Part shown: positions 36,624 to 44,664 of the stretch, piece after piece | Layout: each line of letters begins with the position of its first letter | How positions within the stretch are numbered: the stretch's first letter is position 1 | Origin: Variovorax sp. ZS18.2.2 | GTDB lineage: Bacteria; Pseudomonadota; Gammaproteobacteria; Burkholderiales; Burkholderiaceae_C | Assembly (NCBI RefSeq): GCF_024701975.1 | Contig: NZ_JANLNM010000004.1 | Coordinates: forward strand, 310,001 to 374,000 | Length of the DNA stretch: 64,000 bases | Direction: 5' to 3' | The notes under the pieces: model-generated | What the model saw: the letters and a program-made list of their open reading frames with translations, nothing else | What the model was told of the DNA's origin: nothing | Databases searched by the model: none | Made by a program: the position numbers and the translations under genes

Positions 36624-37562
36624 TCAACCCGGCAAGTCCTGGTCGGGTCCGGTATCCATGCGCACAACGGCTTCATGCATCAACCCGCGCAGCCAGATCA
36701 GCCCCGGGTCCCGGGTGCGGTGCCTGTGCCACTGCTGCACCTGCTGCATGCGCAGCGGCGGCGTGGGCAGTGCGAACAGCGTGACCGGCAGCGACTTGCG
36801 GGCGATGCGGGCAAGCCTGGCATGCATGATCGCAATACGCTCGGTGCCCGCGACAAGATAGGGCGCACTCACGAAGCTGAAGGTCGTGACCTCGATGCGC
36901 TCTGCCTTGACGTAGCGCTCCTTGAACCAGTTCTCCAGGGTCGGCTTGTCCATGGCCGGAGGCTGCACCGCGACATGGCCGGCCGCTGTGTATTGCTCGA
37001 GCGTCAGTTCACCGGATCGCGCAAAGCGGCTGCTGTTGCAGACCACGCAGCAGAGCTCGTCCTCGTACAGCATCTCGGTAGGGTGGTCCGGCAAGGCGTA
37101 GGGGCGAGAGATGACCATGAGGTCTGCATCGCCGCTCTCCAGGGCGCGCTGGGGCCGGCCCGGCACCGGTATCAGGTCGAAGCGCAGGGTGCGGGATTGC
37201 TTCTCGGCCAGCGCGAGTACGTGGGGTATCAGGGTTGCCGCGGTGTAGTCGGAGACGGCCAGCTGGAACCGGCGATCCGACGCCGACGGATCGAACTGCG
37301 GAGGCGTTGCAATGGTGGTGTCCACGCGCATGAGGATGTCGCGCACGGCTTCCTTCAACACCTCGGCCCGGCTGGTGAGTTCCAGTTTGCGGCCTACGGG
37401 TACCAACAGATCGTCTTCGAAATAAGTCCGAAGCCGCGCCAGCGAACTGCTCATTGCGGACTGGCTCAGATGCATCTGTTCGGCTGCTCGGCTGATGCTG
37501 CGCTCCCGCAGGAGTGCGTCCAGGGCCACCAGCAGGTTCAGGTCCAGCTTTTGGAATCGCAT
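36624..37562 (-). CDS. LysR-family regulator (NodD-like), tandem copy 2
   Basis: A 312-residue paralogue of the preceding gene, with the same N-terminal helix-turn-helix (RSISRAAEQMHLSQSAMSSS). Differences are spread through the protein and cluster in the ligand domain (for example VPGRPQRALESGDADL). AGGAGG lies seven bases before the ATG. A perfect palindrome at 37654-37670, about 92 bases upstream, may be its autoregulatory site. Confidence 0.9.
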   Translation of the reverse strand: MRFQKLDLNLLVALDALLRERSISRAAEQMHLSQSAMSSSLARLRTYFEDDLLVPVGRKLELTSRAEVLKEAVRDILMRVDTTIATPPQFDPSASDRRFQLAVSDYTAATLIPHVLALAEKQSRTLRFDLIPVPGRPQRALESGDADLMVISRPYALPDHPTEMLYEDELCCVVCNSSRFARSGELTLEQYTAAGHVAVQPPAMDKPTLENWFKERYVKAERIEVTTFSFVSAPYLVAGTERIAIMHARLARIARKSLPVTLFALPTPPLRMQQVQQWHRHRTRDPGLIWLRGLMHEAVVRMDTGPDQDLPG

Positions 37563-38026
37563 GGTCTTCCTCCTGGTGGATCGATACACCATCCCCGTTG
37601 TCCCGGTTCGGCTGCCGCGGTGCCCCCCGATCGATTTTCAGGTATCTCCAGCATCGATACGAGGTATCGAACGAAACAGTTTTGCGTATACATCCCGCGC
37701 TCCTATGCTTCGCCACTTTGTTGCATTACCGTTTGTTTCATCTTCTCTTGCATACCGTTTTTCTCCTAACTCGCTCTGTCCGTCAATTCATCGCTGGCAA
37801 GCCCTCCCCGTTCTCGCCAGGCGATCAGGTGCCAGGCGGCGTCGACTCTCCAGATCCAGAGCCTCCTTGTCCCGGTTGAGCCCGGCGCCGTATCCGACTG
37901 AGCTCGCTCCGATGGCTGCCGCAGGGTGCGACCGCGCCTGTGTCGCGAAGCCATCCAAAAGGTAATTTCATTGCAGGAAGAACAACGACAAGTGATCGCT
38001 CGCCCCATGCATCTCGAAGGCAACGC
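37563..38026. other. Intergenic region between LysR copy 2 and the gene at 38027
   Basis: No convincing gene. It contains a palindrome near 37654, an AT-richer stretch at ~37670-37770 suited to promoters, and no repeat or terminator that I can recognise. Confidence 0.5.
37654..37670. promoter_or_regulatory. Perfect palindrome upstream of LysR copy 2
   Basis: TCGATAC-GAG-GTATCGA has seven-base arms and a three-base centre. Its position about 92 bases before the LysR start and its form fit a LysR recognition site. Copy 1 at 36513 has no matching palindrome upstream. Confidence 0.5.
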
Positions 38027-38632
38027 ATGCCCAGGCTGAGGCTTGGCTTGTTCGGATTGCCGGCCGTCGAAATCGTGGTCGTTCAGACGATCGTTCGGCT
38101 GTCCGCACAGAACGCTTCATTCCCGTGGAAGCTGGTCGACGCGCCGCCGTTCGACGCGCTGCTCGTCGACGGAACCTTGATCGAAGACCGTCTGGCCGAG
38201 GTCGAACAAATGGCGCCCGTTGTGCTGACTGTGAGCCGCATGCATTCGGAGGGCATGGCGAACACGCTGGAGCGTCCGATTCGCGCCGAGAAGCTCCAGC
38301 AATGGCTGTTGAACACAGGCCGGGAACTCCTCGAAGCGCGGCGATGGACGCGCCCGGCAATGCTGGAGTCGGCGATGTCGCAGGAGCTTCTCGATTCGGC
38401 TCGCTTCACGTTGCGCCGCTGGCCTCCGGTCGCCCTGATGGGGCGCAACGAGGACAACGACAGGATGGCCAATCTGCTCTGGCGGCGCGAACTGAGCGCG
38501 AGCGAGTTGGCCGATCGCTGCAGGCAACCGGTTTCGCGGTGCGTGGGTTTCCTGCAGGCATTGCGCAGCGCAGGCGTGCTGGATGTGCATGCATCTCCTC
38601 CTGCAAGAAATGCTCGGCCCCAACCCTTCTGA
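38027..38632 (+). CDS. Uncharacterised protein, probable pseudo-receiver plus helix-turn-helix
   Basis: A 201-residue protein paralogous to the one at 56065. Shared stretches are FPWKLVDAPPFDALLVD/FPWTMVNAPPYDALLVD, LERPIRAEKLQQWL and RFTLRRWP. The N-terminal half has a receiver-like order (strand LRLGLFGL, strand FDALLVDG, strand PVVLTVSR, then a PIR-AEKL segment where KP-x-x-x-x-L would be) without a phosphoacceptor. The C-terminal SASELADRCRQPVSRCVGFL, then QALRSAGVLDV, looks like a winged helix. The family is unnamed to me; the domain reading is inference. Confidence 0.65.
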   Translation: MPRLRLGLFGLPAVEIVVVQTIVRLSAQNASFPWKLVDAPPFDALLVDGTLIEDRLAEVEQMAPVVLTVSRMHSEGMANTLERPIRAEKLQQWLLNTGRELLEARRWTRPAMLESAMSQELLDSARFTLRRWPPVALMGRNEDNDRMANLLWRRELSASELADRCRQPVSRCVGFLQALRSAGVLDVHASPPARNARPQPF

Positions 38633-38637
38633 TTCAT

Positions 38638-39126
38638 ATGCGCGCTTTCCCCGATGCGGTTGCCTTGCGCACCCCCCAAACATTGGATGACCTGCTCCTC
38701 TACCGGATATGGTGTGCAGCATGCGCGAGCAACGGCATGGTGACCCGCATGATCGAAGGCGGTTTCGGCATCACGCGCCGCGAGCTGGGAATGATCGGCG
38801 TGCTCGAGGAACTGGGGGAGATACCCGCCTCCAAGTTCGCGGAGCGCCTTCATCTGGACCGTGCGAGCGCCTCGCTGGCGCTGCGCAGTCTTACCGAAAA
38901 GAAGCTGGTGGAGCGGCGGCAGGACGCCGGGGACGGCCGCATCGTGCATGTGCGCCTGAGCCCTTCGGGCCAGCAGCTCTTCGACGATCTGTTTCCCCGC
39001 CTCTCGCGCCTGAACGTCGATCTCCTCGATGGCATCGATGCCACGCAACTCGAGGTTTTTCTCGATTGCCTGGAAGACCTCGAATTGCGTGGAAGCGAAC
39101 TGAACGCACAGACTGCCAACCCCTGA
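38638..39126 (+). CDS. MarR-family regulator, copy 1
   Basis: A 162-residue regulator. The winged helix spans ASKFAERLHLDRASASLALR and SLTEKKLVERRQDAGDGR, with the beta-wing RIVHVRLSPSGQQL. It is paralogous to the gene at 47064; both start with an AFPD-x-x-ALR leader and share LDDLLLYR-x-W. It follows the 38027 gene by five bases and is probably co-transcribed with it. Confidence 0.88.
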   Translation: MRAFPDAVALRTPQTLDDLLLYRIWCAACASNGMVTRMIEGGFGITRRELGMIGVLEELGEIPASKFAERLHLDRASASLALRSLTEKKLVERRQDAGDGRIVHVRLSPSGQQLFDDLFPRLSRLNVDLLDGIDATQLEVFLDCLEDLELRGSELNAQTANP

Positions 39127-39197
39127 AAAAATCCGGCCGGCGATGCGATGCAGGCCTTCGGCGCCATGGGCCTGAGCCATGACACGCTGCTGGCGCG

Positions 39198-41327
39198 TCA
39201 GGCCTGAACCAGCGCCGCAATTTCCGTCGGACCGAGTGCGCCGCTGTAGAGGCGCAGATCGTCCACGCGTCCCTGCAGATCGGGATCGTTGGAGAACTGC
39301 GAACGGCCGAGCCAATTCTGCGTCGTCTCGCCCAGGTCGAAGGGCGCGAGCGTCATCTGTGCATTGGTGCCCACGACGGCGCCGTCCACGTACAGCGTGC
39401 CGAGCGTGCCGGACAAGGTCACGGCGACATGCACCCAGCGGCCGGTCGGAAGTGGCGCCGTGCCATTGATCACCTGCTCGTTGTAGCCGTGGACCGTGGA
39501 GATCGCATAGCGCACCGCGCCGGCGTTGCTGCGCGGCGTGAGCATCATGTAGCGGCGCGGGCCGGAGCCGAAGTCGAAGACGCGCGACCACGTCGCGGCG
39601 CTGTCCAGGAACACGCGGGCCGCGACCGTGAAGTCCGCGACGTTCTTCGCCAGGCCGGCCGAAAGGCTGACGGGAGCAGTCGTGCTGCTGTCGGCCTTCC
39701 ACTGCAGCAGCAGTTCGGGCTGCATGGCCACTCGTGCTTCGCCGGACGGGGCACTCGCGCCCGACGCGGTGGCAGCGACGATCACGTAGTAGTAAATGCC
39801 CGTCGCGCGGACCGAGGTGTCGGTGAAGGTGAGCACGTCGGCGATGCCCGAGGCGATCTCCGCGTAGGGACCCCCTGCCTGCTCCGCGCGCTGCACCGAA
39901 TAGCTCAGCGCACCGGTGCAGCCCCACCACGACAACGCCACCTGCGCGCCGCGCAACCGCGCCGTGAGCCCGCTGGGTCGCACGGCTGCCGGCAGCGGAT
40001 CGCGCGTGAAGGTCAGCGTGCCGAAGCCCAGCTGGTCGCCGCCGCTGCCATCCCCCTCGGGGTGCATCTGCGCGACTTGCAGGGCGGTGTAGGGCGTCGC
40101 GATTCCCAGGCGATTCGCGTAGTGGTTGTGCACGCTCTCCCAGACGGGCCGCCGGCTTCCCTGGCTGCCCGTCGACAGCACGGACTGCGTGCCCTGCCTG
40201 TTGACGTTGGTGAAGTACGGCACCGTGTAGAAGACGTCGGAGCCATCGCGAAGATTGGACTTGGCCACGTACTCGGCGCCGGCCAGGAAGCGGTTGTTCT
40301 CGTAGCCGTAGATGTCGTCGCCCTGGTTCCACGCCATCTCGCAGAACGCCCCGGCTAGGCCGATGCCGAGCGTGCAGTGCCCCTGGTCGCGGCCGCTCTC
40401 CTGCCATTGGCCGAGATAGCCCGGATGCACGTGATAGACGGCCTGCAGGCCCGCGCCGTTGCCCTGGCCGGTCTTGTAGTAGCTGATGGCTTCGTCGTAG
40501 ATGTCCAGCCGGTCGCAGAGCACGCCGATGGCCAGCATCGAGGCCATGGTGCACTGGTCCCAGTTGGCCCAGTAATTGGTGATGCCGGTGGCGTTGGTGC
40601 CGTTGTGGTCGGTGAGGAAGCTGTGGTTGAGCGGGTAGAAAACCGTGAGCATCATGTTCTGGAAGCGCGCGAAGTCTTCCGCCGCCCAGCCGTCGTAGGT
40701 GCGCATGATCTCGGCCGCATTCGCGAACTGGTAGCCATAGATGCCCGCTGCGAGGAAACGGTCCGCATTGCCCGTGACCGTTGTGAGCGTGGAGGACCAG
40801 GTGTTCAGGAACACGACCGCGAGATCGGCATAGCGCTTGTCCTGCGAGACCTTCCAGCGCAGCGCCAACTGGTAGGCGCGCGCGATGTCGATGTACATCT
40901 GCGCAAAGTTCTGGCCGTCGCCACCGCGGATCACCGTGGCCAGCGGACGCGGTTTGGCGCCGAGTTGCGCACGGCCGTTGCCTGTCAATGCGTTCCAGCC
41001 GTCGAGCCAGGGTTGCGCCTGGTCCTTGACCTTCTGGCGCATGCGCTCGAAGTCGCTCTCCGTGTGAAGAAGGCCGGGGTGGGCGAACTTGCGCGGCTGG
41101 GGGGGAGACGGCGGGGGCGGGGCCACCGCGGGGTCGCCAGGTTCGCTGGAAGGATCGACTGCCGCGGGAGTGGCCGGTGGCGCGGCCCCCACAAAAGCCC
41201 CCCCGCCGGTGAAGCTGCCGCCGCTCCCTCCGCAAGCAGTTGCGCCCAGAGTGGCGAGACTGATCGCGCTGAGGCAAAAGATGCGGCGGTCCAGGGGCGC
41301 GTTGTTCTTGTTGTCGGATGAATGCAT
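39198..41327 (-). CDS. Exported alginate-lyase-like protein with C-terminal LamG domain
   Basis: A 709-residue exported protein. The N-terminus RRIFCLSAISLATLGATACGG suggests lipoprotein processing, perhaps via Tat. A Pro/Gly-rich linker follows. Residues ~80-440 resemble the alginate lyase (alpha/alpha) fold, with NYWANWDQCTMASMLAIGVL, HCTLGIGLAG and an NRFLAGAEYVAKSN stretch. Residues ~465-555 look like an FN3 module (LTARLRGAQVALSWWG). Residues ~570-705 are LamG (RWVHVAVTLSGTLGTLYVDG). Likely a polysaccharide lyase acting at or outside the outer membrane. Confidence 0.75.
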   Translation of the reverse strand: MHSSDNKNNAPLDRRIFCLSAISLATLGATACGGSGGSFTGGGAFVGAAPPATPAAVDPSSEPGDPAVAPPPPSPPQPRKFAHPGLLHTESDFERMRQKVKDQAQPWLDGWNALTGNGRAQLGAKPRPLATVIRGGDGQNFAQMYIDIARAYQLALRWKVSQDKRYADLAVVFLNTWSSTLTTVTGNADRFLAAGIYGYQFANAAEIMRTYDGWAAEDFARFQNMMLTVFYPLNHSFLTDHNGTNATGITNYWANWDQCTMASMLAIGVLCDRLDIYDEAISYYKTGQGNGAGLQAVYHVHPGYLGQWQESGRDQGHCTLGIGLAGAFCEMAWNQGDDIYGYENNRFLAGAEYVAKSNLRDGSDVFYTVPYFTNVNRQGTQSVLSTGSQGSRRPVWESVHNHYANRLGIATPYTALQVAQMHPEGDGSGGDQLGFGTLTFTRDPLPAAVRPSGLTARLRGAQVALSWWGCTGALSYSVQRAEQAGGPYAEIASGIADVLTFTDTSVRATGIYYYVIVAATASGASAPSGEARVAMQPELLLQWKADSSTTAPVSLSAGLAKNVADFTVAARVFLDSAATWSRVFDFGSGPRRYMMLTPRSNAGAVRYAISTVHGYNEQVINGTAPLPTGRWVHVAVTLSGTLGTLYVDGAVVGTNAQMTLAPFDLGETTQNWLGRSQFSNDPDLQGRVDDLRLYSGALGPTEIAALVQA

Positions 41328-41612
41328 TGAGAAAAGGAATGTGTGAGGAGTTTCGACAGCAACATGCGCGCCGTGCTTTTGGGTATCTGTCGATTGCGCA
41401 GATCTATAAGGAGAAACGGTGCATGAAGAACGCTCGAGCCTGACAAGGCGTGTCCTGCGTCTGACGTTTCGCGGCACATGGCACTTTCGACGGGCCGTGA
41501 AATGTCAGCCGGTGCCGGACCCGAGGAGCCATCAGGCTGCCCGCCCACTCCCGCAGCAGTGCGTTGCAACCGCTTGCGTCGAGAACCTGCATGCGTGCGT
41601 GCGTTGTTCTTC

Positions 41613-42524
41613 TCAGATCGAATGGCCGAGCACCATGGCGACGCCGGCCTGCTTGTTCGGCCGAACAAAACTGTCGCGTGTCAGGCGCCCCATCTTGATG
41701 GTGAGCGTGCTGGTGTTGAACCACTTGTCATAGAGCTTGTTGATCTCGCCACTCGCATACAACTGCGCGAGGCTCCGGTCGACAGCGGCGAGCAACGCAG
41801 TGTCGCCCTTGCGCACCATCACGGCGTACGGCTCGACCGACAGCGCAAGCCTGCTCAGGCCGAGCGTATCCATCCCCTTGTCGTTGGACACGAGGCCTTG
41901 CAGCAGCGAGTCGTCCTGCGCAAACGCGCGCACCTTGCCTTCCTTCAGGGCTTTGTAGGCCTCGCCGTTGTTGTCGTAGGTGGTGAACTTCGCGTCGCGC
42001 AGTTCACCCTCGGCGAGTTGCCTGAAAAGCTTCTCCGAGGTCGAACCCCTGGTCAGCGCAACCGGCTGTTTCTGCAGATCCTTCACCGTCTCCACATGAA
42101 GGCTGTTGCTCGTCAGCACGCGCATCGCAGCGACGAAGAAGGTGTAGCTGAAGTCCACCTTCTCCTGGCGCGCCATCGTATTGGTCGTCGAGCCGCACTC
42201 GAGGTCGATCTCGCCGGCGAGCAGTTTCGGAATGCGCTCCGCGCCGGCCACGAACTTGTACTGAACCTTGATGTCGGGAAGCTTGAGCTCGCGCTTGATC
42301 TCCTCGACCGCGTTCATGCACAGGTCCACCGAATAGCCCGCGGGCTGCTTCTGCGCATTGACGAAAGAAAAGGGCGGCACGGCTTCGCGCACGCCGAGCA
42401 CGATCGTGCGTGTTTCGCGGATCTTGCTCATCGTATCGACGGCGGCCTGCGCCTGCAGTGCCGCCAGCGCGAGGGAAAAAGGAATCAGCGTGGCGCGCAG
42501 CAGATGCGCGGAAAAGGGGAACAT
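41613..42524 (-). CDS. Orphan amino-acid-type ABC solute-binding protein (family 3)
   Basis: A 303-residue periplasmic protein. A signal peptide ends at LQAQAA (residue ~28). The mature chain shows family 3 marks: TRTIVLGVREAVPPFSFVN, GYSVDLCMNAVEEI, GEIDLECGSTTNT and the C-terminal GEINKLYDKWF. ATG 42524 is preferred over a TTG five codons upstream. No permease or ATPase is encoded nearby, so it must use a remote transporter or serve as a sensor. GltI-like receptors bind glutamate or aspartate. Confidence 0.85.
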   Translation of the reverse strand: MFPFSAHLLRATLIPFSLALAALQAQAAVDTMSKIRETRTIVLGVREAVPPFSFVNAQKQPAGYSVDLCMNAVEEIKRELKLPDIKVQYKFVAGAERIPKLLAGEIDLECGSTTNTMARQEKVDFSYTFFVAAMRVLTSNSLHVETVKDLQKQPVALTRGSTSEKLFRQLAEGELRDAKFTTYDNNGEAYKALKEGKVRAFAQDDSLLQGLVSNDKGMDTLGLSRLALSVEPYAVMVRKGDTALLAAVDRSLAQLYASGEINKLYDKWFNTSTLTIKMGRLTRDSFVRPNKQAGVAMVLGHSI

Positions 42525-42539
42525 GAGGTACGGCTCCAA

Positions 42540-43149
42540 GGGCTGTTTGAATTTCGATGTCGATCACACGCCATTGCCGCTTCGCCAACCTTCAGGCGTC
42601 GGTTCATCCGCTGCGCTTCTTCGCCCTTGAAAAAGATTCGAATCTCTCAAAGCAGGCACATGAGTCGTACAGAAAAATAAGCGCCCATTGTTTGGAGCAA
42701 CGTGTACTTTTCACTAGCAATAAAAATGGAAATCAGACACTCAGTTTTCCGTGCAATCGGCAAGGGCGCTGAGTGTCTAACGCAGAAGTCGCCGTTCAGC
42801 CTTCACGTCATTCCCATGAAAAATGAGTGGCTGCATCTCATTCGGCCACCTAGTCGAAAGCACGGTCACCTCAAACAATCGTCATCCTCGGTTTCTTCAT
42901 GAAACGGGGCACGGGTGGTCTGCTTGTGGCTCTGCGGTCAGCCGACCGCAGGTCAGAGGTCCTGCGCCACCGAACCGGGCGTTGAAGCCGGCGGTGAATC
43001 AACGTCAAGAGCGGTCCTTTCGGCGGGCCCACGATTGCTTTCGATGTTGAGGTCGGACCTTGGTCATCGACAGATCCCCAGAAACGAAGTACGCACCGCG
43101 CGTCGCGCGCAGCGGCTGGTTGTCTTTCAATCTCAAAAAATCCATATCC
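42540..43149. other. Long intergenic region with shared motif copy B
   Basis: About 610 bases between divergent genes. Bases ~42630-42780 are AT-rich and promoter-like. The motif at 42822 begins a ~95-base stretch that is repeated upstream of the pilus operon at ~48900-48990. Short ORFs crossing it have no support of their own. Confidence 0.6.
42822..42843. promoter_or_regulatory. Shared upstream motif, copy B
   Basis: A perfect inverted repeat AATGAG-TGGCTGCAT-CTCATT. From TGAG onward it differs by one base in twenty from copy C at 48909 and by three from copy A at 33804. Downstream similarity with copy C continues through CTAGTCGAAAGCA and CAAACAATYGTCA. The nearest genes are the lipoprotein at 43150 and the divergent receptor at 42524. 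Confidence 0.6.
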
Positions 43150-44406
43150 ATGAACATGCCTACCCGACGATGCGTTTCCGTGCTGATGCTTTCGGCGTTC
43201 TTGTCCAGCTGCGGTGGCGGTGGCGGCGGTAGTCAAGGTGGTGGCTTCGCCGGCCTGCTCGGCCTGGGCAGCAGCAGTGGGAGCCAAGGCGGCGATAGCC
43301 AAAGCGGCGGTGACACAGGTGACGCAGGTGGCACCGACGGCGGCGCTTCGCCCGTCGCAGCGACCACCGCATTGGTGACCAAGCTCGGCAAGCCCGCCCG
43401 GGTGCTGGTCGGACTGGGCTCGGGCAGCATCGATCAGATGAAGAGCCAGGACATTCACCCGGACATCGTGGACACCTACCTCGTAGGCGTCGGCCCGACG
43501 TCCTGGCCCAGTTGGAATAGCCCCGAAGGGGCATACCTCACGTTCACCGCGCAGGCCATCCAGGCCTACGGCGCGATTCCCATGTACACGCTCTACCAGA
43601 TGACGGCGAATGGCGAGGGCAATCTGGGCGGCATCAACGACCCGGCGTTCATGAATAAATACTGGGCGCAGGTCCGGCTCATGTACCAGCTCATTGCAAA
43701 CCTCGGTGGCCCCGTTCTGATCAACCTGGAGCCGGACTTCTGGGGCTTCGTTGCCTCGCAGGCGCCCGGTCGCGATGCGACGCGGCTGCCGGCCTCCGTG
43801 AACAACCAGCCCGAATGTGCCGGGTTGCCGAACACCGCCGCGGGCCTGGGCCAATGTCTCGTGCAGATGGGCAGGCAGATCGCGCCCAAGGCGCTGGTGG
43901 GATTCCCGCCCGCCTTCTGGAGCGGCACCCCCGCCGAAATCGGCGCGCAGATGCGGGCGGTCGGGGCCGACAGGGCGGACTTCATCGTTGCCCAGACCAG
44001 CGACCGCGACGCGGGCTGCAGGGAAGTCGCATCGCCTCCTGACGAATGCACGGGACGAAGCGGTCCGTTCTATTGGGACGCAAGCAACAAGACCAGCCCG
44101 AACTTCCACGAGTCGCAGAGCCAGATTTCGGACTATCGCGCGGCGCTGGGCAATGGCCTCCCGATCCTGTGGTGGCAGACCCCGATGGGCGTGCCGTCCG
44201 ACACGCCCGGCGGCACCGACCAGCACTACCGCAACAACCATGTCGACTACATGCTGCGCAACGCGCAGGAGTACGGCGACACCCACACGTTCGCGATCGT
44301 CTTCAGCCCGGGTGGGAGCCACCAGACCTCGATTGCCACCGATGGCGGTCAGTTTGCCCGCCTCTCGGGCCAGTACCTCGCACGAGGCGGTGCGGCCTTG
44401 AAGTAG
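43150..44406 (+). CDS. Exported Gly-rich lipoprotein, probable TIM-barrel glycoside-hydrolase-like
   Basis: A 418-residue lipoprotein. Lipobox LSSC is at residues ~19-22, followed by a Gly/Ser-rich linker (GGGGGGSQGGG and on to residue ~70). The domain after it has ordered strands: ARVLVGLGSGS, DTYLVGVGP, IPMYTLYQM, GGPVLINLEPDFWG, LVGFPPAFW, DFIVAQTSDRD, LPILWWQTPMG and TFAIVFSPGG. The NLEPDFWG strand end is a typical catalytic position in GH barrels. I do not recognise a named family. ATG 43150 preferred; 43156 is possible. Confidence 0.65.
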   Translation: MNMPTRRCVSVLMLSAFLSSCGGGGGGSQGGGFAGLLGLGSSSGSQGGDSQSGGDTGDAGGTDGGASPVAATTALVTKLGKPARVLVGLGSGSIDQMKSQDIHPDIVDTYLVGVGPTSWPSWNSPEGAYLTFTAQAIQAYGAIPMYTLYQMTANGEGNLGGINDPAFMNKYWAQVRLMYQLIANLGGPVLINLEPDFWGFVASQAPGRDATRLPASVNNQPECAGLPNTAAGLGQCLVQMGRQIAPKALVGFPPAFWSGTPAEIGAQMRAVGADRADFIVAQTSDRDAGCREVASPPDECTGRSGPFYWDASNKTSPNFHESQSQISDYRAALGNGLPILWWQTPMGVPSDTPGGTDQHYRNNHVDYMLRNAQEYGDTHTFAIVFSPGGSHQTSIATDGGQFARLSGQYLARGGAALK

Positions 44407-44513
44407 CGATCGGCCATCGGAATTGCACTTGCCGATTCAAATACCGGGATCCGGTCAGGAGTGCGTCAGCATCAAATCATTGCCTTCCGTAATTCCGCGT
44501 ATATGGAAAATGG

Positions 44514-44564
44514 ATTGCGTGCAATTTCAGATTAATTGCGCGCAAATACGCGGTTTTACGCGGT
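44514..44564. promoter_or_regulatory. Tandem sites upstream of the metallophosphoesterase gene
   Basis: ATTGCGTGCAA (44514-44524) and ATTGCGCGCAA (44535-44545) are 21 bases apart, two helical turns, and the second contains the palindrome TTGCGCGCAA. They are followed by a direct repeat ACGCGGT at 44548-44554 and 44558-44564, ten bases apart. Both look like binding sites; no regulator can be named. Confidence 0.45.
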
Positions 44565-44664
44565 AATTGTTTCACAAAAGCATCATATTCCGTCGATAGA
44601 GTCGTGGCCGTTCGGGATCATCCTGCATCCCGTAAATATTCAATGCGGCGACGGAATCAAAGAA

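Noticed and set aside
38083..41277. 1064-codon open frame on the minus strand
   Set aside because: It crosses two well-supported plus-strand genes and runs in the wrong frame through the alginate-lyase-like gene; its composition shows no domain.
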